A stretch of DNA of 64,000 bases from Malaya genurostris (lineage: Eukaryota; Arthropoda; Insecta; Diptera; Culicidae). The position numbers and the translations under genes were made by a program. Below, one piece after another: positions 1-11,350 of the stretch. The number at the start of each line of letters is the position of its first letter. The first letter of the stretch is position 1. The stretch is taken from NCBI RefSeq assembly GCF_030247185.1, contig NC_080570.1, positions 126,286,650 to 126,350,649 of the forward strand. Direction: 5' to 3'. The notes below the pieces were generated by a model, which was given only the letters and a program-made list of their open reading frames with translations, was not told the DNA's origin and made no database searches.

Positions 1-545
1 ATGTAGAGCTCCACAGCGAAATCTGGTATATACACAGCTAGATTTCGTATATTTTCTGGAGATTCATATTTGAAAGCTCACTAAATTAAAAAGCTTGTAG
101 GCTCTTCCAAAACACCACCATCTGGTCAAACTGAAATTATAAATCTGTTATAAGACATATTTTAAATAATCTTCAAAACTTCCCAGAAGCAATCTTGCGA
201 TATTCGAATTCAGACGAACTTTCTAAATTTATTTGTTTATTTTTATTTCTAGGGTACCTTGGTAACTATGTTGTAGCAACCAGAACAGTGTTGCTTGAGA
301 ATTTCATTTTTATCATTAACAAGGGGTCACTATATTTGCGGTAACTGGCGGTAAATCGCTCACGAACACATTTTATTCCGATTTTCCTTCGGAGTGCCTG
401 GTCGTGTCCAGGTAAAAATTTCAAATATCTTCTTGAAAAGTTGAAAAAGTCTGTAAACTCAAAAAAGTCTGTGAACTCGAGTTTTTTTTTATAAAGATTG
501 AGTACGAGCATAAAAACAATCCGCGAAATTCTAAAAGTCTGTGAA
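1..545. other. No recognised gene
   Basis: AT-rich sequence. An open frame of 110 codons on the minus strand (266-598) has no recognisable domain and looks like chance. Confidence 0.4.
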
Positions 546-589
546 TTTTGACGAATATATACAAAAATCGCGACTTTCAAAAGTCTATA

Positions 590-2252
590 TTCTTTCAAAG
601 CGTGTTAAGTAATAACTCACCACATTTGTCAGAATCATACTTGAATAGTCTACCGTTCTATAATGTGAATCTACCCGCTGCTGTTTTCACCCAAGACGAG
701 GTGCATAATAATCTACGATTAGTTGATGGATCAAAGGGACCGGGCTCGGACGGCCTTCCGCCATCTTTTGTAAAGCAATGCTCATCTGCTTTGGCCTTGC
801 CGGCATCTCTTATTTTTAATCGTTCTCTCGCTGAAGGCTATTTTCCTGCGAAATGGAAAGAAGCTGTAATAGTACCAGTTCACAAATCCGGAAACGTACA
901 TGACGTCACGAACTGCAGAGACATTTCTATCCTTAGTTGTCTCCCAAAAGTTTTCGAGCGTATGCTTTTGGATATTATTTACCCGTCAGTAAAGCATATC
1001 CTCACAACCGATCAGCACGGCTTTGTCAAAAAACGATCAACTACTACGAATCTAATGAGCTACGTTTCTACTCTGATTGACAAGCTTGAAAAACGACAAC
1101 AAGTTGATGCGGTGTATTTCGATTTTTCTAAAGCTTTCGATTGTGTTCCTCATGAACTCGCTGTTGAAAAATTGAGACGAAATGGATTTCCTGACTGGAT
1201 TCTTTCGTACCTTACAGATCGTAGTGCTTCAGTTCGAGTTGGAACTGTACATTCTGATTCTTTTGATATTACATCAGGTGTTCCACAAGGAAGTCATCTC
1301 GGACCACTTCTGTTTGTGAATGATTTTTGCAATGTACTGTCGTCGTTTAAAGTAATGTATGCCGATGATTAAAAAATTTACCGAATCTTCACAAGCCTTG
1401 TAGATTGTTGTGCGCTACAAATGGACATTGCATGTGTCATAGATTGGTGTAATAGAAACGGCATGAGTGTTAATGTTAATAAATGTAATACCATAACGTT
1501 TTCACGAGTTCAGTCTCCAATTTTATTTGAATACTCAATGATGGCGAATCCAGTCAAAAGAGTTTCTTCTGTAAAAGATTTAGGCGTAGTTCTCGACCGT
1601 AAGTTACGCTTCACCGAACAGCTTTCGATGGTTATTGCTAAAGCTTTTGCCGTCCTGGGACTTATCAAACGCAACACTAAAGACTTTAACGACGTTTATT
1701 GTCTCAAGGCTGTTTACATTGCTCTAGTGCGCAGTATTCTAGAATACGGAGTTGTAATCTGGACTCCATACCACAACGTTCACATCGACCGGATCGAACG
1801 AGTGCAGAAATGTTTTGTCCGATTCGCGCTTCGAAGACTTCCTTGGCTTAATCGGCTTCAGCTACCACGTTACGAAGATCGCTGTGTTCTCATCAACTTA
1901 CCCACGCTGCAAAACCGGCGGATATTTCATCAACGACTTTTCGTTTTTGATTTGCTTAATAATAACACACTTCTGGCAAGGATTCATATCAATGTTCCGG
2001 GAAGATCTTTGCGAAGAATGGACTTCATACGACGATCAGCTCATCGCACACAGTATGGACAAAATAATCCAATGGATGTTTGCTGTAATCAATTCAATAG
2101 AGTTTATCATCTGTTTGATTTTACTATGAACAAAGACACATTTAAATCGAAAATATTGTTAAGTTAATGTTTTTAGACTAGATAGGTAATAATAAGTCTG
2201 TGCAATAGTTTTTACTCTAATCGAAGACAAAATAAATAATAATAATATATTA
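590..2252 (+). pseudogene. 5'-truncated non-LTR retrotransposon (Jockey/CR1 group), reverse transcriptase remnant
   Basis: The frame 590-1370 reads as a LINE reverse transcriptase. It holds GPDGLPPSF, an FDFSKAFDCV core Asp motif, SGVPQGSHLGPLLF and YADD. A stop codon follows YADD directly. A second frame, 1421-2167, continues the thumb and C-terminal part with VKDLGVVLDRKL and LVRSILEYGVVIW. The endonuclease and first ORF are missing. The 3' end carries AATAAATAATAATAAT (2230-2247), a short-repeat tail of the kind used by some LINE clades. With a stop in the core the copy cannot make an active enzyme. The clade is uncertain. Confidence 0.75.
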
Positions 2253-2299
2253 AAAACTTGTCTGCAGTTTGTTTCAGAAATTTGAAGATATGAAGACAA

Positions 2300-2430
2300 A
2301 TCTGCCTACCTCCCGCATACGCATGGCTGCTAGACGGCTGACAAAACGCTACCAGCGGTCAAAATATGGCTGGCAGCCATTCTGGTAACCGACTCCCTCG
2401 CCGCTGACAGACGTACACCTATAACATTTT
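2300..2430 (+). repeat. Fragment related to the inner part of the 1.4-kb TIR element
   Basis: A GGCTGCTAGACGGCTGAC-type block resembles positions 24848-24950 of the TIR element at 24530-25938 over roughly 110 bases. It is a decayed relative without visible ends. Confidence 0.5.
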
Positions 2431-2609
2431 CAGCGAAGGTGAATAAATGAAAACGCTCGACTAACTAAGATACAGGCGACCATGTTTTGCCAAATTGGAT
2501 TTGACAGCCGTCACTGAATCAATTTTGGTAGCCGTCTGGTGACCATGGCTGCTCAGGTAGCCAAAAGGCCGTGCGGGCTGGAGTCTATGGCGCTCTACAC
2601 TGATAAAAA

Positions 2610-4365
2610 TCCACACTTTTTGCATTTCTCTATAGAAAGGTATTAAGAATTGCTGGAAAATCAGACTTTTGAACGAAGCCTCGGAGACCCATACCATTCG
2701 ATTCTGTTCGACGAGATCGGAAAATGTCTGTGTGTGTCTGTGTCTGTGTGTGTCTGTGTCTGTGTGCACTTTTCGAAGATATTTATACGGGCTCAATTTT
2801 CTCAGAGATGGTTGAACCGATTTTAACAAACTTAGACTCGTTTGAAAGCTATTATCGGACCATTGATCAAGTACAAAGACCAAATGGCTGTGCATTTTGG
2901 TTCCGGAGATATAATGGTATAAGTGACGTAACCGACAAAACACGTTGTGTTTTACCGCTCTAATGTATGTAAGGGCACAGACTAACAGACAGGACACTCA
3001 AATTAGATTCTTCAATCATTTTAACGGTCATTTCGAATATTCCTTTATTTGGGACAGTACTCACATGTGTCATGATGGCGCCACGTTAACCTATCAAAAA
3101 CATCCTGTCTGTCATCTAGACTGTGTTTATTTTTTTCATTTACCAACAGAGTTGCCATTCATGCAGAATTACCTGTAATGTATTGATTTGTATACGTCCA
3201 TGCGAATTTCATGCAGGATACAGATTTAATACATATTCACTTGCTTCTGGTCTGCCGCCACTTAATTTCGGGTGAAAACTACCAACACAATAAAAAATAG
3301 TCTAGATGAACAACGTTGAGTCAAATAAATGGTTACCTTCCAACATCGCGAAAAAGTTAAATATATTATCAACGTAATCCAATAATTTATTGTGACGATT
3401 CATTTTCAAAAATTTTGATGAAATCAGGCATCCCTGCAAGCAGCTCATCGGTGCTGACAAACGAGGGGAAACCAACTAGTAAAAAAACTTTTACGTAACA
3501 CAAGGGGTGTACCGATAGTAAATAGTTCGCGCAGTACAATATAGGTGGAACTAGTGCATCACGAAAAATTATTTTTATAAGAATTTACTCATACTGTCAT
3601 GTCTGTTAGTCTGTGGTAAGGGTGCCAATATTTTGGAATCACCTCTAATTTTGTAAAGCGCTATTGTTCAGAAGTTTAAGCATCTCGAAAAAAGTCCTCA
3701 TGCAATATTTGAGCTAAATCGGACATGGGAAGGGGTGCTGCCCATCAGTTTTAGTTCGAAAATTTTCGATCTTGAAAAAGCACCATAGGGGAAAGTACAT
3801 GAAATTTCCGAAATCGAAATTTTTTTTCAATGCAAAAAATCTTAAAATTGCATGAAACGTCGAGATTTAGTGTTACATAAAAAATTTTTTTTTTGAATAA
3901 AATCGACTTTCTGGGACTTTCATATTTTGATTTTTTACTAACTCCCAGAAAGTCGATATTTTCAAAAAAAAAATTTTTTTCGAGGTGACACTAAATCTCG
4001 ACGTTTTATGCAATTCTAAGATTTTTGGCATCAACATTTTTTTTTCGATTTCGAAAATTTCATGTACACTCCCCCCTATGGGGGCTATGGTGATTTTTCA
4101 AGATATATGAAAATTCCAAGGGTTTTTTTAGATTAGCATCACTCTTCTCATACAAATAGGCAACGCAAATGTCAAGCACTATGATGCTGACTGTGCGACA
4201 TAAACACTGAAGCATGCTTTTGTGAACTACTCGAATCAATTTGAATCAATCGGTGTCAAAATTTGTATCTGAATTTATTTAATGAAAGTATGAAATATAT
4301 TTTCATGAGACTGTTATGAAAGAAGAGAAAGGCATTATCACACCACTAGGTGGATTAAGAAGGGT
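2610..4365 (+). repeat. Mosquito interspersed repeat, copy 1 (TTTCTCTATAGAAAGG ... CACCACTAGGTGGA)
   Basis: It begins with a CTCTATAGAAAGGTATTA motif and ends with GAGAAAGGCATTATCACACC and CTAGGTGGATTA. The same two ends bound the copy at 40912-44362. Inside are GATCGGAAAATGTCTGTGTG, a TGTGTC microsatellite (2723-2766) and one copy of a unit with GAGATGGTTGAACCGATTTT that is tandemly repeated in copy 2. No long coding frame is present. Confidence 0.6.
3780..4090. repeat. Long imperfect inverted repeat (foldback) with arms of about 140 bp
   Basis: The left arm (about 3780-3920) and right arm (about 3945-4090) are near-complementary. GTACATGAAATTTCCGAAAT pairs with ATTTCGAAAATTTCATGTAC, GTCGAGATTTAGTGT pairs with ACACTAAATCTCGAC, and ACTTTCTGGGA pairs with TCCCAGAAAGT. 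The loop is about 25 bases. Both arms have T or A runs. Transcription would give a long hairpin RNA. Confidence 0.8.
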
Positions 4366-4369
4366 TTTT

Positions 4370-6240
4370 ATAAAGTGTTTCGCTTTGAACATAAGACAAA
4401 AGTGTGTTACTTTATGACATAAATTGATGTCAATATTCGACTAGAAAAATTATTAAATTAATCTTGACGTCGACCGAAGCCGATTGATCGACTGAATCGA
4501 GTTCAATGCAGGCTTGTTCTGATGAAAACAAATCAATCTCATTTCTTTTTGCATTTGTGGTTATTACCACGAAATAAATGATAAATATTTGTGATTGCAT
4601 TATAACAGACGCAAAGGGGAATAAACTTGCTTCCTAATGAAGTTCTTGTTATTTGTTGGTATTTTTCAGGTAAAGGAAATGTGGATCGTCATACAACATT
4701 ATTCATTTCATGTATGATAAGCATGACACAAACGAAAAATGATATACTTACATTAAATGTACGAAATATATATCTTATAGAATAAAACATAATTGCTTAA
4801 TATATAAATGATGACATTGCAATTACATTTGTGATAAAAATCGCATTCTTGAAGAAAAATTTACACGATAGGCTTACGAAGCGAAGTTGGAGAAGAAAAG
4901 AAACGAAGAAGAAATAGTTAAAACGTTCATCTAGTGCTGGATCCGACGGAATTCCATCTGTGGTGATAAGAAATTTTTCTAATAGTTTGTTAGTTCCACT
5001 ATCCAACAATTACCATTCTTTGGGCTCTGGATTTTTTTTGGACGAAATCTTATGTGAACATAATATAGGCAAAGATAAACTCAAGATAGAGTAGTTTGCG
5101 ATTTCTTATGTATCATTTGAATAGGACCCCTCGATGAGGTCGGTTCACTGTCAGTTTCGGTCTTCTGAAGCAAAACAACAAGCGTTTGATTGGCACATTG
5201 TCGTAAAACTGAAATGTAGAGGCGCTGCTTTTTTAGAGATGATACTTTCTGCAAGAGCTGTCAAATCGGTAGGAAAATTTTTAATTACTCCACCTTTTCA
5301 ACGATTTCTCATAAAAACGGATAAATTCATTGAAAAAATTATAGTATATGTTAAAGAAAAAGTTTTTACTCTGCGGTGGTAATGTTGATCCTAATTCATT
5401 GTGCGAAATCTACCGTTTATTCAGAAAACAGCATTAAACTTGGTTTGATACCATTTTTCAAATGCCTGGAAATAAGTATCCAAAATAAATAGTACTTGAT
5501 CGCTATACATTCTAGTACTCGAGAAATCAACATAACACTGGTTTCTGTTTAAAAAAATGTTGATCCGAAAAAACCTAACCTTACCCAATTTCACACAATT
5601 CTGAAGATTTTCCTTGTTTAATCGTAGCTTACACTAAAAAAAGTAGTAGTAATCACTTCAAAATCGAGTGTACTTTTATTGCTGATATCCTTTTGTACTA
5701 TTGAATGAACGATAAAAATGTTGCAAATCACTACTTCCGATATGAAAATTTTCGAAAGAATCCTCCTTTTCTTGGTTCCATTTTCCATTGGCAGGTGTCG
5801 CTGCCGGTAAATGCGTCGTAACCATGACAATGATTGTTTATGTTTGAAAAAATATCAAGTTACAGTATGAACGATATTAAGCAATTTTGCTTCATATCCT
5901 GTGATTCTTACAATAAGAAAGTAAAAACTAATTAAAACCATTGCCTAGAATTTATTTAGTTTGTTATTTCCTCATCCCATAAGCATTAAAATCAGTTGAG
6001 GCAAGAAATCATTATGGGCTGAATATAAACATATGTTTGCTTCTTTCCTAACTTGTACTGTTTCCGTACGAAGGGTCAATAAAATTATATTATTACTGAA
6101 CCAACTGGTTCACGATTACTGACCCAACATTTTTCAATGTATCGTATGGGACATTGTAATATTGAGTTTATCTTTGGTTTGACTTTAAAATATTCCATAT
6201 AATTCAGTCTTCAGCTTTCTCAGAGTTCCTACAAGAACAG
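4370..6240. other. No recognised gene
   Basis: AT-rich, with no coding frame above about 80 codons and no domain or TIR that I recognise. Confidence 0.4.
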
Positions 6241-6249
6241 TTCGGTAAG

Positions 6250-6465
6250 TTAACTAATGGGTGCAACATCAACAAAATGGTTTTAAATGCCACTAAATGC
6301 TTCGTTATCTTTTTTAGTCGCTCAAAGTCTGTTTTCAAGTTCGACTATAATATTTCACAAATTGTTCTCGAACGCGCATCGTCTGTTAAGGACCTGGGTG
6401 TTCTTCTGGATTCCAAGTTAAATTTTAAGGAGCACATAGAGTTTACTATCTCCAAATTATCTATT
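6250..6465 (+). pseudogene. LINE reverse transcriptase C-terminal scrap
   Basis: The frame at 6277 reads VKDLGVLLDSKLNFKEHIEF. It closely resembles the thumb region of the remnant at 59350-60050 (LDSKLNFQEHIEF) and more distantly the LINE at 590-2252. Only about 60 codons remain, and both sides are unrelated sequence. It is a dead fragment of the same LINE group. Confidence 0.6.
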
Positions 6466-6609
6466 GGGATTTATAACAACAAGAGAAGGCTCTGTCTCAG
6501 AAAACAAAAGCTAATCAGAAGGCGGTAAATAATTGAAACTGAAATTAAAAAGAGTAAATCACCTACCTTAATATTCTTCTTACCGAGGCTTGTTGTTGAA
6601 TGTTGAAGC

Positions 6610-7834
6610 AAAAAAAAAGGCGGATGGGTAATGTCAGAGACATAACTGGATGTCGTGAATACGAAAACAACCGACATGTTCCTTAACACTTCCGAATATC
6701 AATTAGTTGATCAATTGTATGAATTAAGCAAGCATTCCCCTTTTCCACATTTTTCGCAAAAACAAAGAAGGCTTCACTTGATCTCGATTACTGTGAATTT
6801 CACACAGCGAAAAGAGCAAAAATCTAACCAAACTGTTCTAGATTTGCACTAAACTGAGGATATTTACCTTCGATTTGCGAACAACAAATCCTAATAGTTC
6901 TTTAGAAATTTTTTAGAGCCATTAGAACGGCTGATTTTGTGTGATGCTCCCCACCGTTGTCCTCTTTTCGTTGTTTTTTCACCACTGCAAACGACTAGCA
7001 GCTGTGACGTAATCGCTCTTGTCGGAAGCGAAACTAGCTTTTTATACGACACACGATACATCTGCTCGCAGTGACGATAGAATCCAAACTGATCCAATTT
7101 TTGTTAAGAGGTTTCTTTTTACGTGATTGCGTTTGTAGCTTTTTCACTAATGGGCGGTCCTAACGGCTATAAAAATAGCAGCATGTAGAATTTTATTGTC
7201 GATTATTTCATTTTGGATTTGTATTTCATTGAAAGAAACTCTCAGGATGCTGTAGGGAATTCATTCCTGCCTTTCATAAGTACCAAATTGTGGAACTTAC
7301 TAAGATATTAAGAACTGTTCGGAACATTTTACTCGATCGATTTGTTGTACAGCAGCAGATATTTTGTTATCTTCCTCAGAACACGTTCTAATTGGCTGGT
7401 GTTGACATGGGTCAAATGAGACAGGTTTTTCAATAGTGTGCTATTGAAATACTTCAATTCTGTTGCTTATACACGTTTAAGTTGAAAAATTTCTATTCTA
7501 TTGGTAGTTAGATTATATAAATCCTTTTACAGATCACTGAGCTATGAGGTTTCAAAATTCGGGAAAGGCAAACGCGCCTTATGAATTATCTTCTTTGATA
7601 CTCGTTTATACCAAACATTTCAGAACAGTTTAATTTAGAATTATTTGAGATTATGTCACACAACTGATAATTTTATCATAAAATTGTGATCATATTTCCG
7701 ATGACGTGTAGCAAAAATTATGTTGATTCGTTAGATACAACAACAGATATTCACGATCAAAAACTTATCACTCTCTCAGAGGGAAAATTTTGAAAAAGCG
7801 CCCCAAAGTAAAGTAAGTCGTATTCACGACAAAA
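6610..7834 (-). repeat. Dispersed stem-loop repeat, copy A (minus)
   Basis: Near-full copy, read on the minus strand from GTCGTGAATACGACTTACTT (end near 7834) to CACCCGCC plus a T run (6610). It contains CCAATCAGAACG, a TATA-like block GCTATTTTTATAGC, the stem-loop AGCCGTTCTAATGGCT at 6917-6932 and, 13 bases on, AAAGAACTA at 6903-6895. I see no coding function; short frames inside are incidental. The family has more copies at 14794, 19603, 27385 and 35083, and partial ones elsewhere. Confidence 0.7.
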
Positions 7835-8089
7835 ATGGTCTTGGCTGAATCTGTATAAATTCTTTTAAAATCACAATTGTAAGCAATTTTATTTTGACTT
7901 TAACATTTTCCGTACGTCAGAGAGTATAAATTTACTAAGAACATCGAAAAAGATGGGGAATAAAAATGAAATCGTTTTCAAGGGGTTTCTCAAAGTGACA
8001 TGTGTGATTCGGCAGATATCCACTTATCTTCAACACACCCGTTTGCGGCCTTTCACTACAGTGTTCACCCGTCCTCCAGCAGCTCTGAC

Positions 8090-8564
8090 AACTCACTGCA
8101 CGCTAACCCAATCATACTTAAACTATTTGTGGATATCACCATAATTGTGGTGTGAGGTGCAGAACAGGCTAAAAAATGTTTACCCAACAAATAAGGAAAA
8201 CCTCAAAACGGCAATTCAAAATATTTGGGAAAACATTCCACTAACCGTGACCAAAAACCTGGTGGAATCGATGCCGCATCGCTTACAAGCCGTGATACAT
8301 GCCAAAGGAGGACACACCAAATACTGAATAAAGTGACAAGCGACTTTCAAACTTGTTTTTATTAACTGTGCACTCAATTTTGCAAGATCGAAGGTTTTGC
8401 TTTTGTATAACGAATTTCCAATAAATTCAATTGCTTTTGTATAACGAATTTTCAATAAATTCAATCTTGTTTTGATCGCCATTCATATGAAAAAGAAATA
8501 GTCCCTTTAAAAATGAAAATTACTAAATGAACTATATGCGTGCACTCAATTTTGCGACTGACTG
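8090..8564 (+). pseudogene. Tc1-like transposase C-terminal remnant with right TIR
   Basis: 8145-8327 encodes about 60 residues ending SMPHRLQAVIHAKGGHTKY and a stop, the typical end of Tc1-family transposases. Upstream, a degraded NYLW-like stretch may be the catalytic DE region. The right end is GTGCACTCAATTTTGCGACT then GACTG at 8564, followed by TA. On the other strand this reads CAGTCAGTCGC, a Tc1-like CAGT terminus. A second partial TIR motif (GCACTCAATTTTGC) is at 8369-8382. The helix-turn-helix and first catalytic residues are lost. Confidence 0.7.
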
Positions 8565-8614
8565 TAGAAAGCCTGTGGTATCACAGTGAAAATCCCGAGA
8601 CCCGGAGGGCTGAC

Positions 8615-10054
8615 CAAAGCAAAATCTTGACATTACATTCCTTTTGTGGAATTTAGTCTTTCGGTTTCAACAGACTTCGTAGCCGATTCATAGCGTACAG
8701 AATCATTTCATGAAGAGTACTAGCAAATACAAATTATAATACGGAATACTTTGACAAATTTTCAAGGACACATTTTGCGTCGTGCGGTACACTGTCATGA
8801 TATTGTCGCTGCAGCACTAATCTGCAATTCTCTGGACAGTCCAGCGCAGCGACGTTGCCGAGCGACGTCAGTTGAACTGCCGTTTCCTATACATCAACTG
8901 ATAGAATCATGTTACTTTATACATATTTTGTTGTCTTGTTTATGAACCACGTGCTGCAACATAAATGAATACATTGTCTTGCCTCCACTATCGAAGCACA
9001 TAACGATGGAATATTACTTTCTGAATGCGCTTAAAGTTGATAATGTATGTTTGGGAATCAATGGGTTTGAAACTGAACGTTACAAGGGAGTGGTTTTTCG
9101 AATAATTATGAATGATTAATATATCGCATGACAGTCTACATACCATTGGTGCACAGTGAACTTCGCTGGAGCAACATAATCAGGCGAGAGAGACGTCGCT
9201 TCCGATTTTCATCTGCATGCACAATACACTGTCAGAGTGACAATGTACTTTAACGAGTTTTCTATAAAACTAGCAACACTGAAGGGTAAGAACAAGTTCA
9301 CCATAGTAACTGTTTATTATAGTGAAAAATAAATAAACAAACAGTTTTTATCTGATAATCAAGATCACAAGCGAAATGTAACTTAAACAATAATCTAGAA
9401 TGGTTAAGCCACCATGAATATACTACTAGATGTATTGATATTTGTAGATTCGTGGGTGTTTGTGTTCATTTTTCATCTTTTGTGCTAGTGCCGGTGATAT
9501 TTAGACTGATTGTTCTTCTTCTTCTTCCTTTCTGGTTGGCGTCACCTCACTTGAGATGACGCCGAATTGATGGCACAGCAACTAAGGCTATATTGCCAGT
9601 TAATTTTCGTTTATAGTCCAGTGGACTTTCTTTTCACTTGACTACAAGCGAAAATCTCGCTGTGTGGCTGCGTCGAATCGTCAAAGTACGGCTGAAAATC
9701 CTTTCTTTCTTGCGAAATACTCGAATTTTCCCCGGACTAACACGATGCAACGTGCTCACCCGTTGAGAGTTTCACCGGAAGTGAGACTGATTGTTGCAGT
9801 TTAATACAGCAACGATAAACATAAACAAACAAGTTTGTTTTGCACCGTAGCAACTAGCATAAAGCGTTGCCAGAAACGATCTCCTTCCACATTTTCAAAC
9901 TATCGCAATGAAAGGGAGTAATTTGCTAGGCTTACTTGTTCAGGCTGTGAACCAAACATTGGCGGTTCGTTTGTATGGGACTTAGGGGTATTATTATTTG
10001 TATTTGGTACTAGTACTGGCGATCTTACTGACACTAAGAATCCTTCCAGGTCGG
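8615..10054 (-). repeat. tRNA-derived SINE copy 1, split by the element at 8724-10006
   Basis: 8615-8723 and 10007-10054 together match the body of the SINE seen at 16943-18195 and 47371-47540, read on the minus strand. GCGTACAGAATCATT lies on the left; ACTAAGAATCCTTCCAGGTC is on the right. The tRNA-like head beyond GGTCGGGGCTC is missing, so the copy is 5' truncated. Confidence 0.65.
8724..10006. mobile_element. 1.28-kb non-autonomous DNA element with TIRs inside a SINE
   Basis: The ends are CAAATACAAATTATAATAC on the left and GTATTATTATTTGTATTTG on the right, an inverted pair. GTACTAG flanks both sides (8717-8723 and 10007-10013), a 7-bp target duplication or 8 bp with one mismatch. Removing the element roughly restores the SINE. 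No transposase frame is present. A target of this length would fit hAT or P-like elements, but the termini do not decide it. Confidence 0.65.
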
Positions 10055-10189
10055 GGCTCAAAGGAAACATTCTAAATTTGGTTCAAAATTGTTTCAATTT
10101 GTAGGTTGTGTTTATTCCGACTACTCTGTGGACATGTAATAAAGTAATAAGACACATGATGCTTCGTCGTCAAAAGGAATGCCTAATAC

Positions 10190-10195
10190 TTTATT
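10190..10195 (-). terminator. AdoR: Putative AdoR poly(A) signal
   Basis: AATAAA on the minus strand, about 80 bp past the AdoR stop codon. It implies a short 3' UTR ending before the SINE fragment at 10007-10054. Confidence 0.5.
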
Positions 10196-10274
10196 TACTA
10201 TATGATAAATATACCTAAAGAATCTCCATTAATTCGAAGTAGTACGAACAACAACAGGCCATTACATTTGCCAT

Positions 10275-11350
10275 TCACTTATCATTCGACAACGATCGTT
10301 TGTTATACTTAAAGCTATGCACTCGCTGTTTCATCCCGCTGCCGGAACTGTACAGCGTAAAAAGGCTGGAATGTGACGTTTCGACACTGTCCATGGTCGC
10401 CGAGGGACAGCTTGGCGACAAGGACGTGTGGTTCGGACTCTGATTCTGGTGCGTAGTACTGTTGAACAGCGAGAACGATTTACTAATGGGCCGAACCCTA
10501 TCGGTCTCACGGGACGAAGGAAAATTTGGACTAGAAGCATGCTTGCCACAGTTGTCACTGTCATTGTCATTGTCATTGTTGCTGTTGTTGTTATTGTTAT
10601 AATTATCGACTAGGTTGAGACTACTGGCACACTCGTCGTCGTAGATGGCACCGTTGTTGTTGGTTCCGGCCAGCGACACATGGTTGGCGAGTATTCGATG
10701 CGGTGAATTGTTTTCTATCAGAAATACGGAATCTGTCGGCGGTGGAATGGCGTCCCGTTCCTGTAGGATACAACATGTACTTTGGCTTCGTCTCTGCGAG
10801 AGGACTATACTGTAGAGTGAACTATGGTTACGGTCTTCTTCGGTAATATTTAAATTAAATGCTGGTATCTCATTGAGATTGTCTTCAAACCCTGCCGTCC
10901 GCGAGTCTTTCTCGATGTCCTCACGACCCACCTCCGGCGAGGGTCTATCCGAACGACGTTCCTCGTTTTGTCTTGTATGCCCGTCCGTGTCCGTGTAAAC
11001 CAGAATGTAACCATTTCGATCGTCCTCCTCGATTGACTTCCGATGGCCGCTGTCCTCGTTGGCACTGGACACCTCGGCAATGCCCCACATTTCATAGTTG
11101 GGCCGTTCGAACAGTTCCGGTTCGTATCGTTGCGGTGAGGAACAGTTGGAATCGGCCGGGCTGGCACTGATGGCGGATGTGCTGATCATTACGTTGGCAG
11201 AACCGGGATCGGAACGGGTGCTGGTGATAAGTCGTTTTTTGTTAATACTGTAGAACGAGCCAACTGTGCTCGAACGGTCCAGGGAACGTTGCTGCAGCAG
11301 AAACGACTGCTGCTGGCGTTGTTGCTGGGCTCGCAGGTAAACGGGAGAAT
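10275..11350 (-). CDS. AdoR: AdoR coding exon 4: long cytoplasmic C-terminal tail and stop
   Basis: The acceptor (TTTTCCGTAG) lies just before 11350 and the exon joins exon 3 in phase. It encodes residues 399-756, ending SNDK and TGA. The content is Gln-rich at the start, Ser/Thr-rich throughout, and has an Asn/Asp run (about 20 residues of N, D and S) near the middle. Many Ser/Thr sites could be phosphorylated. I see no folded domain. Linking it to the receptor rests on splice phase and on the known long tail of insect AdoR. Base composition is richer in GC than the flanking intron, as expected for coding sequence. Confidence 0.8.

Noticed and set aside
548..600. ATG at 548 as the start of the LINE ORF2
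   Set aside because: Homology begins after it; the element is 5' truncated and this ATG is chance.
1815..2129. 104-codon plus-strand frame
   Set aside because: Overlaps the LINE C-terminal frame and has no domain of its own.
10331..11170. Several frames of 60-105 codons on both strands
   Set aside because: Shadows of AdoR exon 4 in other frames; the exon frame is longest and joins the receptor in phase.
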